Notes under the pieces: generated by a model
Databases searched by the model: none
What the model saw: only the letters and a program-made list of their open reading frames with translations
Told to the model about the DNA's origin: nothing
Shown: one piece after another, positions 15,501-24,747 of the stretch
Numbering within the stretch: the stretch's first letter is position 1
Layout: each line of letters starts with the position of its first letter
Translations under genes and position numbers: made by a program
NCBI RefSeq assembly: GCF_003312875.1
Contig: NZ_CP015163.1
Span: 3,348,001-3,412,000, forward strand
Direction of reading: 5' to 3'
DNA length: 64,000 bases
Origin: Amycolatopsis albispora
GTDB lineage: Bacteria > Actinomycetota > Actinomycetes > Mycobacteriales > Pseudonocardiaceae

Positions 15501-16556
15501 TCACCAGCCGCGCACTCGCGGCCACCGTTCGCCATCGCCGAGGTGGTACTCGTCGTGTTGCGCGGCGGTCGCGCAGGCGTGGATCGGCAGGATGCGGACG
15601 CGGGTGCCGATCGGCAGGTCCGGCAACGTTTCGGTGCTGCCAGGACGGAGCGCGAGAATGCCGTGCTCCTGGCTGGCGTCGGCCATCAGCAGGTCGGGGT
15701 ACAGCTCGCCGTCGAAATCGGCGACGAGGCCGTAGCGCTGGTCCACGCGCTGCCGTTCGGTGCCGCGGTCGCGTGAGGTCGCCATCCAGCCGCCGTCGGT
15801 CAGGATCCAGCCCTTGTCGCGGCGGTGGCCGATCACCGTGGTGACCACGCTCAACGCGAGGTCGTCGATCCGGCAGACGCCGATCCCGGCCATCACGAGA
15901 TCGAAGAAGACGAAGTTGCCGGCCCGGACCTCGGTCACGCCGGTGAGGTCCTCGGCGAAGTGAGCGGTGGGCGTCGAACCGACGCTCACCACGGGAGCCT
16001 TGTGCCCGGCGTCTCGTAGATCGCCGGCGACCGTCACCGCGGCGAGCCGCTCCTGTTCCGCGGCGGCGACGAGCGCGGCGGGGCTGTCGGCGAAGTAGGA
16101 CTCGCCGGCGTGGGTGAGCACGCCGCGCAGGTCGGCGCCAAGTGCCCGCGCGATTTCCAGTGCGGCGGGGTCGCCTGGGACCAGGCCACCACGGTGGCCG
16201 TCGCAGTCGACCTCGATCAGGGCGGGGATGCCGGGCACCACCTGCTCCACGCTGTCGAGCAAAACGACGAGGTCGACGCCGCGGTCGCGTAGCGCACGCA
16301 CGCGGCCGACCTTGTCGGGCGAAAATCCGACGGCGTAGAGGATGTCGGTGAAGCCCGCGTCGGCGAAGGCCTCCGCTTCGGCGAGGGTGGAGACGGTGAT
16401 CGGGCCGGTTCCGCCGTCGAAGAGCAGGCGCGCGACCTCGACCGACTTCGCGGTTTTGACGTGCGGCCGCAGCGTGGTGCCGCCGAGGCGGTGGCGCAGC
16501 CGCTGGATGTTGGTTTCGAGCTTGGCCCGGTCAAGCGCGAGGTACGGAGTGCCCAT
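15501..16556 (-). CDS. PLP-dependent D-threonine aldolase-like / alanine racemase-fold enzyme
   Basis: A 351-residue fold-type III PLP enzyme. The N-terminus TPYLALDRAKLETNIQRL and the segment RPHVKTAKSVEVARL (Schiff-base Lys near residue 43) are typical of the D-threonine aldolase / D-serine dehydratase (DSD1) group. The C-terminal metal-type motif PIHACATAAQHDEYHL, with HxC, fits the Mn/Zn site of that group. It should cleave or dehydrate D-3-hydroxy-amino acids. It is divergent from the amine oxidase gene, and a TATAGT -10-like element lies just before its ATG at 16556, so the message may be nearly leaderless. Confidence 0.88.
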   Translation of the reverse strand: MGTPYLALDRAKLETNIQRLRHRLGGTTLRPHVKTAKSVEVARLLFDGGTGPITVSTLAEAEAFADAGFTDILYAVGFSPDKVGRVRALRDRGVDLVVLLDSVEQVVPGIPALIEVDCDGHRGGLVPGDPAALEIARALGADLRGVLTHAGESYFADSPAALVAAAEQERLAAVTVAGDLRDAGHKAPVVSVGSTPTAHFAEDLTGVTEVRAGNFVFFDLVMAGIGVCRIDDLALSVVTTVIGHRRDKGWILTDGGWMATSRDRGTERQRVDQRYGLVADFDGELYPDLLMADASQEHGILALRPGSTETLPDLPIGTRVRILPIHACATAAQHDEYHLGDGERWPRVRGW

Positions 16557-16576
16557 GCCGAGCACTATAGACAAAC

Positions 16577-16649
16577 TGTCCAGAGCTTGGACACGCAGTC
16601 CAGGCGAGGTGGACGGCGGCGGATTTGACGGCATTCGGGTCAAATCCGC
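16577..16649. promoter_or_regulatory. two palindromes in the racemase / amine oxidase promoter
   Basis: Palindrome 1: TGTCCAGAGCTTGGACA (16577-16593), arms TGTCCA/TGGACA, lies just upstream of the -10-like element of the racemase-fold gene. Palindrome 2: arms GCGGATTTGAC (16619-16629) and GTCAAATCCGC (16639-16649) are perfect over 11 bp with a 9-base spacer, in the middle of the 176-bp divergent gap. No regulator gene is adjacent. Confidence 0.6.
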
Positions 16650-16732
16650 GGTGCCGATGATGACAGCGGTGGCGGGTGTGATCGACGGTGGGGTGACAGC
16701 CCCGGAAGCGACCGCCGACGAAGGGAACGCCG

Positions 16733-18556
16733 ATGACGCCGCATCCGCTCTCCGCGCTCACCGCTGACGAAATCAACGACGTCCGGCGGGTGCTGACCGA
16801 CGCCGGGCAAGTCAACACGGACACCCGGTTCGCGTACGTCGGTCTGGACGAGCCCGACAAGTACGAGACCGCGCCGGAGCGGCGGGCGCGCGCGTTGCTG
16901 CTCAACCTCAAAACGGGCGCGGCGAGCGATGCGCGCGTTTTTCTGACGACCAAGGCGGTGGAGGTCGTCCCGATCGACGCCGCGGTCGGGCAGTTGCCCA
17001 TCCTCGACGAGGAATTCGGCGTCATCGGGCCGATCCTCAACGAGTCGCCAGAGTGGTTGGCGGCGCTGGAGAAACGCGGCGTCGATCCGGGCTCGGTGAT
17101 TTTTGCGCCGCTGTCGGCGGGCAACTACGGGTATCCGGACGAGGTGGGCAAGCGGTTGCTGCGGGTGCTCGCCTTCCGCCAGGACTTTCCGGCGGACCAC
17201 TGCTGGGCGCATCCGGTGGACGGGCTGTGTGCCTATGTCGACTTGATCGAGCGCAAGCTGCACAAGCTGATCGACCACCGCGTATTCGAGGTACCGGAGG
17301 AATCGGGCAACTACAACGATCCGGAGGTGGCCGGGCCGCCACTCGAGGGGCTCAAGCCGATCGAGATCCGTCAGCCGGAAGGGCCGTCCTTCCGGTTCGA
17401 TGGCGACGAACTGCACTGGGCCAACTGGTCGTTGCGCGTCGGCTTCGACACTCGGGAAGGGCTGGTGCTGCGGAAGCTCGCGTTCGGCGGACGGCCGATC
17501 GTAGAACGCGCGTCGATCGCCGAAATGGTGGTGCCCTACGCCGATCCGTCGCCGGTCCGGTTCTGGCAGAACTACTTCGACACCGGCGAGTACCTGTTCG
17601 GCCGTTACGCGAACTCGCTGAAGCTCGGCTGTGACTGCCTCGGCGAGATCACCTATCTCGACGTCACCGTGGCCGACGAACTGGGCAATCCGCGGGTCGT
17701 CGACAACGCGATCTGCGTGCACGAGGAGGACTTCGGCACGCTGTGGAAGCACAGCGACCTGTTCACCGGCATCGCCGAAACCCGCAGGCAACGCCGGCTC
17801 GTGATCAGCTTCTTCACCACCGTCGGAAATTACGACTACGGCTTCTACTGGTACCTCTACCTCGACGGCACCATCGAATGCGAGGTCAAGCTCACCGGTT
17901 TCCTGTTCACCTCGGCGTATCCGGAGGAAGGATCCGACTTCGCCACGCAGGTGGCGCCCGGCCTCGGCGCGCCGTACCACCAGCACCTGTTCTGCGCGCG
18001 GCTCGACATGGCGGTCGACGGCGGCGCGAACGCCGTCGACGAAATCGACGTGGTGCCCACGCCGATGGGCGAAGGCAACGAGCACGGCAACGCGTTCACC
18101 ACCAGGGCCACGCGGCTGACCAGTGAAACGGCCCGCGAGGCCGCACCGAACCGCGTCTGGCGCATCGTCAACCCGGGTAAGCTGAACCGGATGGGTGAGC
18201 CGGTCGGTTACACGCTTTCGGTGCAGCAGTCACCGACGCTGCTGGCCGACCCAGAATCGGTGATCGCCGCGCGTGCCTCGTTCGCCACGAAGCACCTGTG
18301 GGTCACGCGGTACGCATCGGGCGAGCGGTACGCGGCCGGCGATTTTGTGAACCAGAGCCCCGGCGGTGACGGGCTGCCCGCCTACACCGCCGCCGGTCGC
18401 GACATCGACGGCGAGGACATCGTGCTGTGGCACACCTTCGGCCCGACCCACGTGCCGCGCCTGGAGGACTGGCCGATCATGCCGGTCGACCACGCCAAGT
18501 TCACCCTCAAGCCGACCGGCTTCTTCGACCGGAACCCGACGCTGAACGTGCCCTAG
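16733..18556 (+). CDS. primary amine oxidase (copper / topaquinone)
   Basis: A 607-residue copper amine oxidase, normal length for bacterial cytosolic forms. The topaquinone precursor is Tyr367 in GNYDYG. The catalytic base is Asp283 in WQNYFDTGEY. Copper ligands are the two His in YHQHLFCARLDM (about residue 420) and one in HTFGPTHVPRLEDWPIMP near the C-terminus. The enzyme converts primary amines to aldehydes with O2, giving ammonia and H2O2. The ATG at 16733 follows GAAGGGA. No signal peptide. Its stop overlaps by four bases the stop of the convergent hydrolase gene. Confidence 0.96.
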   Translation: MTPHPLSALTADEINDVRRVLTDAGQVNTDTRFAYVGLDEPDKYETAPERRARALLLNLKTGAASDARVFLTTKAVEVVPIDAAVGQLPILDEEFGVIGPILNESPEWLAALEKRGVDPGSVIFAPLSAGNYGYPDEVGKRLLRVLAFRQDFPADHCWAHPVDGLCAYVDLIERKLHKLIDHRVFEVPEESGNYNDPEVAGPPLEGLKPIEIRQPEGPSFRFDGDELHWANWSLRVGFDTREGLVLRKLAFGGRPIVERASIAEMVVPYADPSPVRFWQNYFDTGEYLFGRYANSLKLGCDCLGEITYLDVTVADELGNPRVVDNAICVHEEDFGTLWKHSDLFTGIAETRRQRRLVISFFTTVGNYDYGFYWYLYLDGTIECEVKLTGFLFTSAYPEEGSDFATQVAPGLGAPYHQHLFCARLDMAVDGGANAVDEIDVVPTPMGEGNEHGNAFTTRATRLTSETAREAAPNRVWRIVNPGKLNRMGEPVGYTLSVQQSPTLLADPESVIAARASFATKHLWVTRYASGERYAAGDFVNQSPGGDGLPAYTAAGRDIDGEDIVLWHTFGPTHVPRLEDWPIMPVDHAKFTLKPTGFFDRNPTLNVP

Positions 18557-19413
18557 CCGAAGTAGCCCCGGAACAGGATTTCGTTGACGCGGGTGGTCGT
18601 TTCGACGCCGGTCTCGAAACCACCCTCCACCACCTGGGTGTTGTTCATGACCGCCACCGTGTAGCGCTCGTCCGGGCCGACGAAGCCAACCGTGTTCACC
18701 AGCCACGAGCCGTCGTTGTTGTCGTCGGACCAGCCGTTCTTGTTGCCCGGCTTCGCGGCCGGGCCCGCGCCCCACACGCCCCACTGCTGGTTCGCGTCCA
18801 CCGCGCGCAGTTCACCGACGATGTAGTCGCGGTGTTCGACCGGCATCCTCTCGAGCACGAAGTCCATCAGGCGGCCGAGGTCGTCCGCCGTGGTGAGGAT
18901 CCAGCCCCAGTGGTGCGGGTGCTCGTCGGTGAAGCGCATGTCGGTCATGCCGTATGACGGGAAGCGGGTGGCGAAGTCCTCGCCGCCGTACCGGTTCCAC
19001 AGCGTGTGCGCGGCGTCGTTGTCGCTGGTGTTCAGCATCGCGTGCATGAGCGCGCGATCCTCGTCGGTCAAATCGACGGCGCCCGCGTCGTCGCGCAGGA
19101 GCAGGTCGACCACCATCGCCAGCTTCGGTGTGGAGCAGGCCCAGATGAGCGTGTCCGAGTTGGCGTTGCGCCAGGTGGCGCCGGTCTGCCTGTCGTGCAC
19201 CACGATCCCGGCGAATCCGGGGCGGCTACGCGCGTAGGACTCCGCGCGGAGGATGCGCCTGCCGAGTTCCGGCTCGAAGCCGGGCGCGGCCGCCGCTGGA
19301 TCGTCTCCGGCGGCGGGCACCGGGCGTGCCTGGGCGACCGGGCTGGTCACCAGCGCGGCCAGCAGCAAGGTGGACAGCACACTGGAAACGACCCGCCGGC
19401 CGGAAGATTTCAC
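18553..19413 (-). CDS. secreted class A beta-lactamase-like serine hydrolase
   Basis: A 286-residue protein with a Sec signal peptide (about residues 1-29, ending AQA). The mature part shows the beta-lactamase/transpeptidase motifs: CSTPKLAMV (SxxK, Ser near residue 93), TSDND (SDN-like) and PGNKNGW in place of the usual KTG. The altered third motif argues against efficient beta-lactam hydrolysis, so a cell-wall peptidase or an inactive homologue is possible. GTG start at 19413. Upstream lies a 900-bp repeat array rather than a normal promoter region. Confidence 0.82.
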   Translation of the reverse strand: MKSSGRRVVSSVLSTLLLAALVTSPVAQARPVPAAGDDPAAAAPGFEPELGRRILRAESYARSRPGFAGIVVHDRQTGATWRNANSDTLIWACSTPKLAMVVDLLLRDDAGAVDLTDEDRALMHAMLNTSDNDAAHTLWNRYGGEDFATRFPSYGMTDMRFTDEHPHHWGWILTTADDLGRLMDFVLERMPVEHRDYIVGELRAVDANQQWGVWGAGPAAKPGNKNGWSDDNNDGSWLVNTVGFVGPDERYTVAVMNNTQVVEGGFETGVETTTRVNEILFRGYFG

Positions 19414-19477
19414 AGGTGCGACCCTAGCGGTTGCGACCGGCGGCGGGCGGCGAGTATTCGGCGGATTTTTCGCCCCT

Positions 19478-20185
19478 CCGATCTGGGACGGATCTTCATC
19501 ACTCCGACCCAGCGCAGGTCTTCACCCCCGCCCTCCCCGGTGCGGTTCCTCACCACTCCGACCCGGGGCAGGTCTTCACCCGCCCAACTGGCGCGGCCCT
19601 CACCGCTCCGGTCGGGACGGGCGTTCACTGCTCCGACACGGGACGGATCCTCACCACTCCGACCCGGTGCGGGTCTTCACCCGCCCGACTGGTGCGGACC
19701 CTCGCCACTCCGACCTGGGCCGGGCGTTCACTGCTCCGGTCCGGGACAGGGCTTCGCCGCCCGGGCCGGGGCGGTTCCTCACTCCGATCCAGTGCAGGCT
19801 TCACCGCCCGACCGGTGCAAGCCCTCACCGCCCGAACCGGGGCGGGTCTTCGCCGCTCGATCCGGGGTAGGGCTGCACCGCTTCGATCACGTGCGGGGCC
19901 TCACGATTTCGACCCGGGGATTCTCACCGCCTAGACCCGGGCGGGTCTGCACCGCCCGACCTGGCGCGGATCTTCGCCGCCCGATTCAGGGTGGGGCCTA
20001 ACCGTTTCAATTCGGGGTGGGGCGTCACCGCCCGACCCCGAGGTGGGGCTTCATCGCCCGACCTGGCGCGGGTCTTCACCACCCGATTCAGGGTGGGGCC
20101 TCACCGTTTCGATTCGGGGTGGGGCGTCACCGCCCGATTCGGGGGTGGGGCTTCACTGCCCGATTCGGGGCGGGTGGCGCCGGGG
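19478..20185. repeat. tandem minisatellite, ~25-bp unit, ~102-bp higher-order period
   Basis: About 27 imperfect copies of a 24-27 bp unit, approximately GAYYCGGGGYGGGKCTTCA followed by CCGCCC, run head to tail. Copies four units apart are most alike: the stretch at 19958-20035 recurs at 20060-20137 with about five differences, and the block near 19585 recurs near 19688. This gives a ~102-bp higher-order repeat. Many units can fold, for example GGGCGG-GTCTGCA-CCGCCC at 19939-19957. All plus-strand frames are nearly free of stops because the unit has none, but no ribosome site or codon pattern supports a gene. Base 19414-19477 shows nothing else clear beyond a possible promoter. Confidence 0.85.
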
Positions 20186-20327
20186 AGGGGCGGGGCGTCG
20201 CCGGGGCCGGGGCCGGGCAGGGGCGGGGCGTCGCCGGGCTGGGGCAGGGCAGGGGCGGGGGGTCGCCGGGGCAGGGCGGGGCGTCGTCGGTTCGGTTCGG
20301 GTGGGGTGGGGTGGGGTGGGGTGGGAT
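20186..20327. repeat. G-rich tail of the array, ending in (GTGGG)5
   Basis: Four copies of a GGGGCGGGGCGTCGCCGG-like segment (near 20186, 20219, 20250 and 20271) are followed by five perfect GTGGG units (20301-20325). The G-run ends two bases before the stop codon of the VWA gene. Such runs can form G-quadruplexes on the plus strand and may stall polymerases or end transcription of the operon that runs into it. Confidence 0.8.
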
Positions 20328-21485
20328 TCAGCGTTCTGTGCTGGTCATGTGGCTTGCCCATTGGGTCAGGTCGTCTCGGCGGATGGCGGCTGCCATCAGT
20401 TCGGGGAACAGGTCCGGCGTGCAGGCGAAAGCCGGGATGCCCAGGTCGGCCAGGGCGGCGGCGTTTTCCCGGTCGTACGAGGGTGCGCCGGAGTCTGACA
20501 GGGCGAGCAGCGCCACCATCTGCACCCCGGACCCGGTCAGCTCCGCCGCGCGGCGTAGCAGGTCTTCCCGCACCCCGCCTTCGTACAGGTCGCTGATCAG
20601 CACCAGCAGCGTGTTCGCCGGGCTGGTGATCAGGCTCTGGCAGTAGGCCAGCGCGCGGTTGATGTCGGTGCCACCGCCGAGCTGGGTGCCGAAGAGCACG
20701 TCCACCGGATCGGCCAGGTGCTCGGTCAGGTCGGCGATCTCGGTGTCGAAGGCGACGAACCGCGTGCTCAGCGAGTGCATCGAGGCCAGCACCGCGCCGA
20801 ACACGCCGGAGTAGACCACCGACTCGGCCATCGAGCCGGACTGGTCGACGCACAGGATCACCTCCCGCCGCACCTGGCGGGCCCGGCGGCCGTAGCCGAT
20901 CAGCCGTTCCGGGATCACCGTGCCCAGCTCGGGCGAGTAGTGCCGGAGATTGGCGCGGATCGTGCGCGACCAGTCGACGTCGGACAGGCGTGGCCGGTGT
21001 GTGCGGGCGGCGCGGTCGAGGGCGCCACGGACGGCGGCCCTGGTCGGCTCGGCGAGTCTGTCTTCCAGTTCGGCGACCACCTCGCGGACCACCCCGCGTG
21101 CGGTCTCCTTGGTTTCCTGCGGCAGCACGCTGTTCAGCGAAAGCAGCGTGCCGACGAGGTGGATGTCCGGTTCGACGGCGGACAGCAGCTCCGGCTCGAG
21201 CAGCATCCTGGTCAGCCCGAGCCTGTCCACCGCGTCGCGTTGCATCACCTGGACGACCGTGCCCGGAAAGTAGCGCCGGATGTCCCCGAGCCAGCGCGCC
21301 ACCCGCGGTGACGAACCGCCCAGCCCGCCGGTGCGGCGGCCGCCGCGGGCCTCGTCCGGCGGGGTGTCGTACAACGCGGCCAGCGCACCGTCGACGCCAC
21401 TGTCCTCATCGGACAGTCCGGCGCCGGTGCCGTCGTCCTCGCCGCCGAGCACCAGCCGCCACTTGCGCAACCGTTCCTCGGTCAT
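20328..21485 (-). CDS. VWA domain protein of a MoxR-VWA-SWIM operon
   Basis: A 385-residue cytosolic protein. The C-terminal half is a von Willebrand A domain with an intact MIDAS metal site: DQSGS (Asp214 to Ser218), a Thr in GGGTDINRAL and an Asp in LVLISDLYEGG. The N-terminal half is helical and specific to this family. It resembles E. coli YehP in domain type. MoxR ATPases usually work on VWA partners, and the MoxR gene is two genes upstream. Last gene of the five-gene operon; its ATG overlaps the DUF5682 stop. Confidence 0.88.
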   Translation of the reverse strand: MTEERLRKWRLVLGGEDDGTGAGLSDEDSGVDGALAALYDTPPDEARGGRRTGGLGGSSPRVARWLGDIRRYFPGTVVQVMQRDAVDRLGLTRMLLEPELLSAVEPDIHLVGTLLSLNSVLPQETKETARGVVREVVAELEDRLAEPTRAAVRGALDRAARTHRPRLSDVDWSRTIRANLRHYSPELGTVIPERLIGYGRRARQVRREVILCVDQSGSMAESVVYSGVFGAVLASMHSLSTRFVAFDTEIADLTEHLADPVDVLFGTQLGGGTDINRALAYCQSLITSPANTLLVLISDLYEGGVREDLLRRAAELTGSGVQMVALLALSDSGAPSYDRENAAALADLGIPAFACTPDLFPELMAAAIRRDDLTQWASHMTSTER

Positions 21486-23665
21486 CGGCTCACCCCCAGC
21501 AGTTTCGCGAGCACCGGCAGCACGGCCTCGGCCCGTTCCTCGTCGAGTTCCTCGGCCACCACCGCTTTCCGGGTGCCGCCACCGGAGGCGAGCCCGGCCG
21601 CGCGTTCCCCGATGGCCCGCTTCTCCGGCCCGGCGAACGCGCCAAACGTGCGGCGCAGCAACGGAAGCACCTCGGTGAACTGCTCGCCCGGAATGGCCGC
21701 GAGCCAGGCGTCGATCACCCGGAGCAGCCTGTCGTCATGCACCAGGAGCAGCGCGCCACCGGCGAAGAAGCCTTCGACGTAGGCCGCGCCCTTGACCGGC
21801 TCGATGCCGGCGGTGAGCACGCGGCCGAGCCGGATCTCCACGTCCCCGGTGTCCAGCCGGTCGGCGTCGAGCAGCAGGCGCGCGAGCTTCCCGGCCAGTA
21901 ACGCGGGCAGGCCGGGTGCGTCGACCAGGCCGTGCAGCGCGTCGATCCAGCGTTCCTTGGCGCTCTCGTCGAGCAGGGTGGTCGCCTCGTGCACGTCGTC
22001 GATCAGTTCGCCGAGGCGGGCGGCCGCGTCGTCGTCGAGGCCGTGCGCGGCGGGCGGCAGCCCGGCGCACACGCGCGCCAGGCTGCGATCGGCGACCACT
22101 CGCAGCGCGGCCACGTCGGTGCCGCGCACGTCGCCGTACCGGGTGACCCTGGCCAGCGCGGGCAACGCGGCCATCAGGTGCGCCACGTCGGCGTCGGCGG
22201 CGGCGCGTTCGTCCAGCGCGGCCAGCACCTCGGGCAGCGCGTCGGTGAGGTCGGCGAGCAGGCAGTCCTCCACCGCGGTGGTGATCTCCGGCAGCGGCGG
22301 CCGCCCGGCCACCACCTTGCGGACCACCTCGGTGGCCGCGGCCGGGACCGTAGTGCCGTAGACCCCGGCGGCGATCAGGTCCACCTCGAAGGACGGTTCC
22401 CAGGCCAGTTCCCAGGTTTCGCGGAACGTGCCCTTGCTCCGGACCGCGGAGACTTCCCTGACGCCCCAATGGATGCCGAGGATCCGCAGGCGGTGCAGCA
22501 GGCGCGATTTGCCAAGGCCCGAATCGGTGCGCAGGTCGAGATCCAGCTCGCGGACCACCGGATCCCGCTTCAGCCGCAGTCGCCGCGCCGTGGCTGTCAG
22601 GTCCGCGGCGAGCGGCGCCTGCGGGACCTGCTCGGACACCGCGCCGAGCCGCTCCCCCACCATCAGCTTCTCGACGACCAGCTTCCCGCGCAGTTCGTCA
22701 CCGTCGCAGAGCACTGCCTGGATGGCCTCCGAAACCTCCGCCAGCCCGGCCGAGGACCGGTCGCGCAGGGTGGCCAGCGTGTCGGCGAGCCGGACGGCCT
22801 CGATCACGTGCGCGGTGGAAACCGGCAGGTCCTGCCCACGCAGCACCCCGGCGGCCTCGGTCATCCAGCGCGCGGTGACGTCGTCCTCGGTGGTGAACAG
22901 GTGGTGGTACCAGCCGGGTGAGCGGATGCCGGCGCCGTAGCCGCTGGCCCCGGCCAGCCGCCCGTGTGTCCACGGCACCCAGGTGCAGGCCACCTTCCGC
23001 TTCGGCAGGCCCTTGAGCACGGCCTGGTCGCGGTTCGCCGGCGGCAGCGGGCTGGCCAGCGCGGGCACGTGCCACGCCCCGCAGATGACCGCGATCCGCT
23101 CGTAGCCCTGCTTGATCGTGCGGCGCAGCACCGTGCGCATGTACGCCTCACGCCGCTGCTCGTGCTCGCCGGAATCCGGCTCGTCCTCGCGCAGGGCCGT
23201 CATCGCCTCGGCGATCACCTCGAACGGCGACGTGCCGTCACGCCAGTGCTCGATCTTGTCGTCCCACCAGCGTTCCGGGTCGTCGTAGCCGGCGACCGCG
23301 GCCAGCCGCGCCAGCGGATCCGCCGACCGCCCCGCCCTGGCCGTGCCGTCCGGTTCGGCGAACTGGAACGCGGCGGGCAGGTCGCAGAAGTGCACCGGCA
23401 CCTCGTGCTCGACCGCGTACCGCAGCGCCTGCCATTCCGGGCTGAACAACGCGAACGGCCAGAACGCCGCGCGCGAGACGTCGTCGCTCGCGTAGGCCAG
23501 CAGCGCCACCGGCGGCCGCAGCTCGCGGACCAGCGGGACCAGCGCGTCGGCCTCCGGCGGCCCCTCGATCAGCACCACGTCGGGCGCCAGCTCGGCCAGC
23601 TCGGTGCGCACGGCCCTGGTCGAACCGGGACCGTGGTGCCGGATGCCGAGCAGATGCACGCTCAC
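21482..23665 (-). CDS. DUF5682 family protein
   Basis: A 727-residue protein of the DUF5682 family. The N-terminal ~250 residues have an alpha/beta pattern with the conserved HLLGIRHHGPGSTRAV, DVVLIEGPPEAD and a later ICGAWHVPAL, and resemble a TraB/erythromycin-esterase-like hydrolase fold in spacing of His and Glu. The rest is helical. No membrane segment. It occurs in the same operons as SWIM, MoxR and VWA proteins; the catalytic role is unproven. Starts and stops overlap both neighbours by four bases. Confidence 0.88.
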   Translation of the reverse strand: MSVHLLGIRHHGPGSTRAVRTELAELAPDVVLIEGPPEADALVPLVRELRPPVALLAYASDDVSRAAFWPFALFSPEWQALRYAVEHEVPVHFCDLPAAFQFAEPDGTARAGRSADPLARLAAVAGYDDPERWWDDKIEHWRDGTSPFEVIAEAMTALREDEPDSGEHEQRREAYMRTVLRRTIKQGYERIAVICGAWHVPALASPLPPANRDQAVLKGLPKRKVACTWVPWTHGRLAGASGYGAGIRSPGWYHHLFTTEDDVTARWMTEAAGVLRGQDLPVSTAHVIEAVRLADTLATLRDRSSAGLAEVSEAIQAVLCDGDELRGKLVVEKLMVGERLGAVSEQVPQAPLAADLTATARRLRLKRDPVVRELDLDLRTDSGLGKSRLLHRLRILGIHWGVREVSAVRSKGTFRETWELAWEPSFEVDLIAAGVYGTTVPAAATEVVRKVVAGRPPLPEITTAVEDCLLADLTDALPEVLAALDERAAADADVAHLMAALPALARVTRYGDVRGTDVAALRVVADRSLARVCAGLPPAAHGLDDDAAARLGELIDDVHEATTLLDESAKERWIDALHGLVDAPGLPALLAGKLARLLLDADRLDTGDVEIRLGRVLTAGIEPVKGAAYVEGFFAGGALLLVHDDRLLRVIDAWLAAIPGEQFTEVLPLLRRTFGAFAGPEKRAIGERAAGLASGGGTRKAVVAEELDEERAEAVLPVLAKLLGVSR

Positions 23666-24747
23666 CCGGCGATCTCCTGCCCGGCGCGGTAGAAGTCGTC
23701 CCAGCCCTCGCGTTCGCGGACCACGGTCTCCAGGTACTCCACCCAGATGGCGCGATCGGCCACCGGGTCCTTGACCACGGCGCCGAGAATGCCGGCGGCC
23801 ACGTCGTGTGCCCGGAGCACGCCGTCACCGAAGTGCGCGGCCAGCGCGAGGCCGCCGGTGAGCACGCTGATCGCCTCGGCGGTGGACAGCGTGCCCGACG
23901 GCGACTTCACCGCGGTGCGGCCGTCCTCGGTGCGCCCGGCACGCAGCTCACGGAACACGGTGACCACGCGCCGGATCTCGGCCAGGTCGGCGACGTCGGC
24001 GGGCAGCTCCAGCGACGCGCCCAGCTGCGCCACCCGCCTGCTGACGATCTCCACCTCGGCCTCGGCGGTGTCCGGCAGCGGCAGCACCACGGTGTTGAAC
24101 CGGCGGCGCAGCGCGCTGGACAGCTCGTTGACGCCCTTGTCGCGGTTGTTCGCAGTGGCGATCAGGTTGAACCCGGGACGGGCCTGCACCTCGGTGTTCA
24201 GCTCCGGCACCGGCAGCGTCTTCTCCGACAGCAGGGTGATCAGCGAGTCCTGCACGTCGGCCGGGATGCGGGTCAGCTCCTCGAGCCGCGCGATGCGGCC
24301 GTCACGCATGGCACGCAGCACCGGGCTCTCCACCAGCGCCTTCTCGCTCGGCCCCTCGGCGATCAGCCGCGCGTAGTTCCAGCCGTACCGGATGGCCTCC
24401 TCGGCGGTGCCCGCGGTGCCCTGCACCAGCAGCGTGGAATCGCCGCTGATGGCCGCCGCGAGGTGCTCGGAAACCCACGTCTTCGCCGTGCCGGGCACGC
24501 CGAGCAGCAGCAGGGCGCGATCGGTGGCCAGCGTGGCGACGGCGACCTCGATCAGCCGCCGCTGCCCCACGTACTTCGGGGTGATCTCGGTCCCGTCGGG
24601 CAGCGTGCCGCCGAGCAGGTACTGCACCACCGCCCACGGGGAAAGCCGCCACGACGGCGGGCGCGGCCTGTCGTCGACCGCGGCCAGCGCCGCCAGCTCG
24701 TCGGCGTGGTCCTGCTCGGCGTGCGGCCGCAGCACAGTGGAAGTCAT
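23662..24747 (-). CDS. MoxR-type AAA+ ATPase
   Basis: A 361-residue AAA+ protein. Walker A is GVPGTAKT (about residues 83-90), the Walker B / sensor region is IARLEELTRIPADVQDSLITLLSEK (core EELTR), sensor 1 is LIATANNRDKG and the arginine segment is ALRRRFN. The form is that of YehL-like MoxR ATPases, which remodel proteins together with a VWA partner. Middle gene of the operon; it overlaps the DUF5691 stop upstream and the DUF5682 start downstream. Confidence 0.92.
   Translation of the reverse strand: MTSTVLRPHAEQDHADELAALAAVDDRPRPPSWRLSPWAVVQYLLGGTLPDGTEITPKYVGQRRLIEVAVATLATDRALLLLGVPGTAKTWVSEHLAAAISGDSTLLVQGTAGTAEEAIRYGWNYARLIAEGPSEKALVESPVLRAMRDGRIARLEELTRIPADVQDSLITLLSEKTLPVPELNTEVQARPGFNLIATANNRDKGVNELSSALRRRFNTVVLPLPDTAEAEVEIVSRRVAQLGASLELPADVADLAEIRRVVTVFRELRAGRTEDGRTAVKSPSGTLSTAEAISVLTGGLALAAHFGDGVLRAHDVAAGILGAVVKDPVADRAIWVEYLETVVREREGWDDFYRAGQEIAG

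Noticed and set aside
19478..20185. CRISPR array
   Set aside because: Units are contiguous with no unique spacers, and no cas gene is near.
19006..20596. Long plus-strand frames across the repeat array
   Set aside because: All three frames are open because the unit lacks stop triplets; composition is Pro/Arg/Gly/Ser-rich, there is no ribosome site, and unit lengths of 24-27 bp would shift the frame.
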